A stretch of DNA of 64,000 nt, from assembly GCF_964355755.1 (NCBI RefSeq), contig NC_092676.1:29957871-30021870 (forward strand). The letters are read 5' to 3'. The notes under the pieces are model-generated. The model was not told the DNA's origin. It made no database searches and worked only from the letters and a program-made list of their open reading frames with translations. The stretch comes from Antedon mediterranea. Its lineage: Eukaryota; Echinodermata; Crinoidea; Comatulida; Antedonidae. Below, one piece after another: positions 22,601 through 31,600 of this stretch. Position 1 is the first letter of the stretch. Each line of letters begins with the position of its first letter. Made by a program: the position numbers and the translations under genes.

Positions 22601-25600
22601 TATTTACTGGAAATATCTCAGTGTGTATACGGCCATTTTACTCTAGAACCTATTCGGGGGACACCCCTATAAAAGGGAAATACACACTCCCATGAAATGA
22701 ACAAGGGGCAATATATATTTTAAAACTAAAGCCAACACCTATTTAGAGAACACTCCTACGCAGGTGAACTTTGTTAGACCCCAATGATGTCCATTTAATA
22801 CAAACTATTTTGTACTGACAACTTACAGTAGTAGTCAAAATACTGAAATGTTATGTTGTTTACTGCGGCAACGAGGCAGATTTGTTTTCAAAATCCAAGA
22901 TTATTGACATAACTTCTACCTAAGTCTTGTTTTCATAGCGATTTAGATAAAGTTTATTTTGTTTAGGCGCTATACAAAAAACAATTATTATTATTATTTT
23001 GTTGATTTCATAATGTACATGCATAACAAGTTTTTTTTTTTTTTTTTTTCAGGGAATTTGCCTGTAAGTTATTCTTTTACTAACATTAACACAGTGTTGT
23101 TATGAGAATCAGTTAATGTACACTTGTGTGGGTATTAATTAGTTGCACCATCCGTCGTTTATGATCAAAACAAGTCTTGTGATTGTTATTAAAAGCTAAA
23201 ATAATGTAATATTTGTACAATAGAAAGAATAGAATACAATAGACAATATATAATTAAAAAAAATAATACAATAATTGATTTCAATACAATGAACGTCAAA
23301 ATGTGGTAGTTTTTTTAAGGGTGCATTATTAGCATAAAGATTTGTGCTGTGCAAAGCACAAATCTTAAAACATGCATCCTCCATGTACTATGTATTGTGG
23401 GTGGTGTATGTGGAAATAAAGAATTGAATTGAATATAAAAAATCAATAATTAAAATAACAATAATTTTACTGTAAAGCTCTGTCTACACTATCAAACTTT
23501 ATGTGACAAAAAATGTGATATGCCCAAATATGGAAGTGATATGCACAAATATAGTAGTGATATGACATGTCCATATATGGGCAAATTCAGATAAAGTTTG
23601 AGAGTGTAGACAGAGCTTTAAGTTTCCTTGATTATTTATAGATATGGGTATTCCTGAATCAGTAAAGATTAAGAGTAGTAGATACAGACAATTAAGACAA
23701 GCAGGTTTGTATGAAACATCATTATTATTAATATTTCAATTTGTTATTAATAAAACAAATCATTTTTAAACTCATAAAAATACTGTGTTTACTCACTCTC
23801 AGGTTGTTATACAAATTATATATTACATATAATCCCTCAAGAAAAATATAATTATGTCTCTTTTTTTGGTAAAACCTGTTTTATAGCTTGTTATGATTTC
23901 GGTTTAGAACATCAAAAGATAGCTCCAGATTTAAGTGGAGTAGGTTGCATGGGAATAGATATTCGACCACGACGAGGAGGATTAAATATTAAAGGTATGT
24001 TTTCACATAGAAAATTAGACTTAAAATATGCCCATCTATGCTGTGTGTTTTTCACTGTTTTAGTTAAAATTTAAGTTATGATTAAGTGTTAAAGTTAAGA
24101 TCCTTCTTGCTTTCTTTTGTTTTTATTTTGTTTATGTATTTAAGAATTTATTTATTTTATATATACTAGGAGTTGCTGGCTTATTTAAGCCTAGTATGAT
24201 GTATGTATCTTATTTAGCTGGTCAAAATCAATCCTAGTAATTTCTTTTTCTTTTTTATTAGCAAAGAAGAGTGAAAAGCCAGTGAGATTTTCACCAGGTA
24301 ATCTCTTTGAGACACATGGTGATTGTCTGAGTATCTTATTTTATATTTGAATATACAAGCAGTTTTTGGTTCTCTAAGAAACTTTTATTAAAACTTTTTA
24401 TTGAAAACTTCATATGCTTTCACTTTCGTTAAAGGTGTATCCCCAAAACATGAATAAAATCTGACTTTTAATAGGCCATTTTGCAGTTTTAATAAAGTTA
24501 TTCACTTCTATAGAAAATGAAAACCAAACAAAATTATTATTTCACTTATAAAAAGACAAAATAAACAGTTTATTTTAACCAAAAACTCTGACATATAATT
24601 TGAGTATTTGTTGCTTTAAATTACATTTTTTTCAGGTAAATCATTTTTTTCATATGCGATTCAAAGTGAATAACTATTATGCGACATTAAAATATGCCAT
24701 TTAATGTCGACATTGAAATATGCTATTTAATGTTGACATTAAAATATGCCATTTAATGTCGCATAATAGTTATTTACTTTGAATTGCAAAAAAAAATATG
24801 CATGTTCAACAAAAAATGTTTTAAATAATTATTTTTTCAGAGGGACAATATATGCTTCTAAAACAGTATGCCTTAGGCGATTGCAGTGTCCCTGCACCAA
24901 CAGCTAAAGGTTTGATTTTCTTTCTATTTAGGAGCTAATTACTTAATTAGCCCTCAGTAGCATTTCCTGTCACCAACTTTGGTGCTTAGTGCACATAATT
25001 ATTATTCTTTTGTATTCACTTGATCTTGAAAATGGTTCTATGATGGTACCGAAATGTCCATCTCTCTTTTTTTCATTAAATTTATATTCAATCCTACTAA
25101 TTTCTAATCCTACTTTTTGTTTTTATTAGCATTAAAGAGTGAAAAGATAGCGAGACGTAGAAAAGGTAATTAATCTCTTAAAAGACCCATTTATGTTTAA
25201 GATTTAGTCTTTCAGTTTTATTGTTCTTATGAATGTTACATGAGTGATTGATTCTGTCTGTATTTTGATAATCAGAAGTTGGGTTCAAACAATAAAAAGT
25301 GTGTCAACGTCCTTACTGTATGAAACTGTATAACGAGCAAAATGGTATTGCACCACAAAAGATCAATGTTTACTTTATTGTTTATCTAATGGCGATACCT
25401 TTTTTCCACTAATAGCATCTTATTTAATGTTTGAATATACAAAAAAGTTTTTGGTTCTTTAAGAAACTTGTTTGATTAAACTTTCTTTCTTTCACTTTTA
25501 ATTAGCTCTACTTCTAGATTGTTTTGATTTGCTGTTACTATGTCAGTGTATGATTAAAAATGATCCAGCATAGTACAGTGTCAATAGTATGTAATTAGAG

Positions 25601-28600
25601 TGGCAAACTTGTTATATTTATATACTGTTATCATATACATTTCAGCAGCCGCAGCCCCAGAATATATTGGCAGCTTTGTAGGAAGCTGCAATTTAGAAGC
25701 ATTGGAAAGTTGTCCTCGTGTCCAAACAGGTTCAGGTAGTGTTCAAATTATTCATTGATTGCTTTAAATAAGTTTACAAGTTATCAAAAATGACATTAAA
25801 GGTAGAAAATCTGTAATACCAAGAAGAATATTAATCTCAGTTTTTTTTTCTAATTAGCAATACCTTTTTTCCACTAATAGCATCTTATCTTATCTTAATA
25901 TTTGAAAATACAAAAAGTTTTTGGTTCTTAAGAAACTTGTTTGATTAAACTTTCTTTCTTTCACTTTTGTTAAAGAATTAAATTGTTTTGATTTGGACAG
26001 TGTATCAGCACCAAGAGCTAAAGGTATGTTTTTTGATAAAACAAAATGCAAAACATGTATGTATCTATTGTACTGTTTCAGATTAGAATTTGTTTGTGTG
26101 CCAATGTGCTTATACTTAAGGTCCATTTACACTAGGACGATCTGCATTTTTCAAACATAATCAAAAGAAATGTAAATAGTTTTCATTCTAGAACTATAAG
26201 ATAACCATCCATGCTTTAATGAAAATGATACTTTCACAGCAACATTTTTATTTATCGTGACGCCTTGATTGGATTTTTAACAATAATATTTTTATCAAAG
26301 ACAGCATAAATGATTATTCTGTAGTTCTTCTAGAACGAAAACCTTTCTAATTTCTTTTTTTTTATCTAAGAAAAATGCATGCTTATTTATCGTCAATCGT
26401 TATCATCCTAATGTAAATGGGCCTTTATGTATTTGGATATCCAATTATCTTTATTATGATTAATATTATAATGATTTTTTTTTTTATCAGCATTTTCTAA
26501 CAGTAAAAGAAAAATTTATACTAAGTCATTTTCTAAAGGTATGATGTTAACTTATTATTCATGTATGTTGGTATAGTATCTTCATAAGCATGATTAATTA
26601 TTTAAAAAATCAACTGGACTGGCTATTAAATCAGCTCTCATGCTATTGGCATCATTGAACATTCCAGAAAAGAATTTGTTGATTAAACCATTTTATTTGT
26701 TTATCACATGCAATTTTTATTCGTACTCTAAATGAAGACATGATTATTGTAGTATTCAGTATTATGGTGATTACTGTAAAGACAGTACAGTAATGGTGAT
26801 ATACATAATCACTGTACAGTACAGTCCTTTCATTATCATTGTCTTTATAATTTATCTAAAATAAATTGGACGTTATCGTACCTAAAGTTATGGATTAAAC
26901 CATTTGTTTATTCCATGATATTTTCGTTTATATTTGAATGTCGATACTTCAAATGTAGATAATTCAAATGAAGAAATTGTGGTATACCTCATTGAATAAA
27001 GTAATTTTTTAAGAGACTTGTTTAATGACTTTTGATATGCTTTCAATTTGTGTGTGTGTTTAGAAGCCAGTTGTTTTGATATTATTGAGGCTCAATCACC
27101 ACCACCACTGCCGCCAAAGCTAAAACTTGCCAGTATGAACAACAGATCAGGTAATTTTAAAGTCACACGACAGCATCTTTTATTTTTCTATAAGACATTC
27201 TATTAGTGATACAGTCACTCAGGGAGAGACCTCTTGGGTTGAGCAGGAGAGACTCATGTTGTGTAGTGTTGACTCAATCCAATAAAGTAGTATTAGTGAT
27301 ACAGTCACTCAGGGAGAGACCTCTTGGGTTGAGCAGGAGAGATTCCTGTTGTGTAGTGTTGACTCAATCCAATAAAGTAGTATTTGTAGCTAGCTACTGT
27401 AAAGTTCTGTTTACACTATCAAACTAGTTTGACAAAAAAAGTGTAATGTGCCCAAATATGGTAGTGATATGCTTAAATATGGTAGTGATATATCATCATC
27501 ATGTGCCATAACTAATCCGTTTTTGTTGTCCATCATTCGAAACAGTAATGGTGATATACAATATAATGGTGTTCTTTAATTATCATTGTTTTTATTATTT
27601 ACTTAAAATAAATTTGAAGTTACCATACCTAAAGTTATGCATTAAAGCATTTGTTTATGCCATGATATTTTCATTTATATTTGAATGTAGATACTTCATG
27701 TGATGACATGGGTAGTTTATGTGGAATGGATTTCAAAAGCATGGTAAACTTCTCGGATTTAGGTAAGTTATTTCACCATATTAGATAACATAATTTAAAA
27801 ATAAGAAAACTGGAAAAAGATGGTAAACCAAGAAGAAAATTTGTTTTAACCAGTAATTCTGATTCTTTGGAATTGTTACAATAGAACAGTATTTATATAC
27901 TTAATGTTGTACACGTGTCTAGCTTTCTCAAAGTGAACTGAATGTTTACCTAATGTTGTACACGTGTCTAGCTTTCTCAAAGTGAACTGAATGTTTGCAA
28001 AACGTTTTAAGTACCATTTTAGTACTTTTAATCTTTTGAATCAACAAAAAAGAAACCTTCTCTTCTTTTCATTATACTACACAATATATACTTTTACACG
28101 TAATATACTGAGAATTAAATAATTCATTTATAACAGTGAGGACAAGGAATTATAATTACTCTAGCAATGTTTCCTTTTTTTTTCAGTGGAAAGAGGCGGT
28201 GTATTATCTGGTGAAAAACAGTTGAAAAGGGGTAGGTGCTGGATTTTAGCAGCATATGTATATTTATTTGCATATATATTTATGTAATGCTACAATTGTT
28301 GCTAGGTTATTATTAAGAATATCAAAATAATGTAAAGCTTGTAACACCATCAATGATGTCATTTATTTGTATTGTTCATTTGGAGTTCTCGCTTTTGAAT
28401 GTTGTTACTGAAATGTAGAATATAATTATTCTGTTTTTTTTATAATATTTTTAGCAACGATATTCAAGAAAAAAAAAGGTAAGTTTCTTGTGATTGGAAG
28501 TCAAAAATATTCAAATTAGAAACAAGTTAATAATCAGGTAGAATTAAAAGCTCTGGTATCCTTAGGCAAGATACAATTTTGGGTGTAGGTGTAGAAATGG

Positions 28601-31600
28601 GTACCAAGTTAGATCAAGACACAACTTTGCGCTGATTACTAGCTGCATTATGGGAGTATGTTTCCATACATGTTTGATAAAAAAAAGTGATCAGGTTAAT
28701 AATGTGAAGTGCTTAGAAGCATTGTGCAAAGCGCTATATAAGAACAATTATTATTATAGATGATTTGAAATAGTGGGTGGGCTTAAGGGCTGAACTGCTG
28801 AACTTAACCTACTGCTTTATCTTTACATTGTCATTTTCAAAACTTTGGAGCCAGTTGCCTGTTTTTTTGGTTGTTTTTTTTTAAATTGTTAAACAATTAA
28901 TAAATTATACTGCTTTATTTATCAGGATTTTCACTTGGTTTTCCTAAACGCAAAACAAATGGTAAATATGTTTTCATTTTGTTTAGCTTATTTTGTTGTT
29001 CAGAATTACTGTCAATGTATGATTAAAAATGATCCAGCATAGTACAGTGACAATAGTATGTATTTAAAGTTGCAAACTTGTTATAATTGATGATATTATA
29101 TACAGTTTCAGCAGCCACAGCACATTTCTCACTAGAAAGCTGCAATTCAGAGGCATTTGAAAATCGTTGTCATTTCCAAACAGGTAGTGTTCAAATTATT
29201 CATTGTCTACTTTAAATAAGTTATCGAAAATGACATTAAAAGGTAGAAAATCTTTAATAATACCAGGAAGAGTATTAATGTCACTCTCTCCTGGTATTAC
29301 TTGGTAACTAAGTTTGTCAAAATCCGGGAGAATGATCTTAATGAATTCTGCACAATTATACTACCATAAACTAAATTATTATTTTGGATTATGTTGATAG
29401 TTTTTGCCTTGAGTAAATTACTGTTATGTTTATCTATTTTTCCACTTTTATAGATACAGTAACAATATTTATTTAAATCAATGAAGTCAATACCAACTCT
29501 CCAGATATGAAATTTCATCAATATTGTCAATATATTTTTCCCCTAGATATGAAGAGTGATGATGAACTTGATTTTGATTTACTGTCTTACTATCAGAGTA
29601 AGTAAATACTTTGGTTTAGTACTGTCTTACTATCAGAGTAAGTAAATACTTTGGTTTAGTACTGTCTTACTATCAGAGTAAGTAAATACTTTAGTACTGT
29701 CTTACTATCAGAGTAAGTAAATACTTTGGTTTAGTACTGTCTTACTATCAGAGTAAGTAAATACTTTAGTACTGTCTTACTATCAGAGTAAGTAAATACT
29801 TTGGTTTAGTACTGTCTTACTATCAGAGTAAGTAAATACTTTAGTACTGTCTTACTATCAGAGTAAGTAAATACTTTAGTTTAGTACTGTCTTACTATCC
29901 GAGTAAGTAAATACTTTGGTTTAGTACTGTCTTACTATCAGAGTAAGTAGATACTTTGGTTTAGTACTGTCTTACTATCAGAGTAAGTAAATACTTTAGT
30001 ACTGTCTTACTATCAGAGTAAGTAAATACTTTTTTTTATTTTCAGTGGAGAATAATGAATTGGCACTTACTTCTGCTGAAAGTGATGCCATCTACCATTC
30101 TGTACAAAGAGTCTCTTCAGCTCAACACAAGGTAGTATACAAGTACTATTTAACGAGCGCTAAATAGTGCGTACTATTGCACGCCATGTGACCCACAATC
30201 GTCCAATCAAATGACAGGAATTTATTTAGGTGTTATAAAATAACAAATATCAAACAGGTTATTGAAGCATTTGAGCAGATATGTTTATCTTATAAAATGT
30301 GAATAATCTTAATTAATTGACATATTTTGTTTGTTGATCTTTAGCACAATAAATCATGGAGGATACCATGTCTACGTGAATTATTAAAACTTGAAAAATT
30401 GATTGAAGAACATGCTCAAATTATTTCACAAACGCATGGTAAGATTTAAGAGTTTCAATTATTAGTACCACATATATGTAATATTAAATACAGTACTTAA
30501 AACTCTTAAAAGAGTTTTAAGTACTGTACTGTATACTCAATTTGTACTGTATACTCAATCTGTACTGTATACTCAATTTGTACTGTACACTCAATCTGTA
30601 CTGTATACTCAATTTGTACTGTATACGCAATTTGTACTGTATACTCAATTTGTACTGTATACTCAATGTGTACTGTATACTCAATTTGTACTGTATACTC
30701 AATTTGTACTGTATACTCAATTTGTACTGTATACTCAATCTGTACTGTATACTCAATCTGTACTGTATACTCAATTTGTACTGTATACTCAATTTGTACT
30801 GTATACTCAATCTGTACTGTAGTACTCAATTTGTACTGTATACTCAATTTGTACTGTATACTCAATCTGTACTGTATACTCAATTTGTACTGTATACTCA
30901 ATCTGTACTGTAGTACTCAATCTGTACTGTAGTACTCAATTTGTACTGTATACTCAATTTGTACTGTATACTCAATTTGTACTGTATACTCAATTTGTAC
31001 TGTATACTCAATCTCTACTGTATACTCAATTTGTACTGTATACTCAATTTGTACTGTAGTACTCAATTTGTACTGTATACTCAATTTGTACTGTATACTC
31101 AATCTGTACTGTAGTACTCAATTTGTACTGTAGTACTCAATTTGTACTGTATACTCAATTTGTACTGTATATTCAATCTGTACTGTATACTCAATTTGTA
31201 CTGTATACTCAATTTGTACTGTAGTACTCAATTTGTACTGTATACTCAATCTGTACTGTAGTACTCAATCTGTACTGTATACTCAATTTGTACTGTATAC
31301 TCAATCTGTACTGTAGTACTCAATTTGTACTGTAGTACTCAATTTGTACTGTATACTCAATCTGTACTGTATACTCAATTTGTACTGTATACTCAATTTG
31401 TGCTGTATACTCAATTTGTACTGTATACTCAATCTGTACTGTATACTCAATCTGTACTGTATACTCAATCTGTACTGTAGTACTCAATTTGTACTGTAGT
31501 ACTCAATTTGTACTGTATACTCAATCTGTACTGTATACTCAATTTGTGCTGTATACTCAATTTGTGCTGTATACTCAATTTGTACTGTATACTCAATTTG

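Larger units (their letters stand above)
22370..29597 (+). other. PARP4: PARP4 exons 26-42: array of small symmetric phase-1 exons
   Basis: Exons are 22370-22392, 23053-23063 (11 nt), 23642-23704, 23887-23994, 24262-24297, 24841-24909, 25130-25165, 25646-25729 or -25735, 25976-26023, 26491-26538, 27064-27150, 27691-27762, 28187-28231, an optional 28455-28477, 28926-28961, 29112-29183 and 29547-29597. From 23642 on, every exon except 28455-28477 is a multiple of three and starts and ends in phase 1, so any subset can be skipped without a frame change. Two sequence types recur: Lys/Arg-rich (AKKSEKPVRFSP, ALKSEKIARRRK) and acidic with a Cys-Phe-Asp-like core (CYDFGLE, CFDLDSV, CFDIIEA, SCNLEALES, SCNSEAFEN). 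Intron sequences between them are also duplicated. The region is predicted to be disordered. Individual exons were called from splice consensus and frame alone. Confidence 0.72.
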
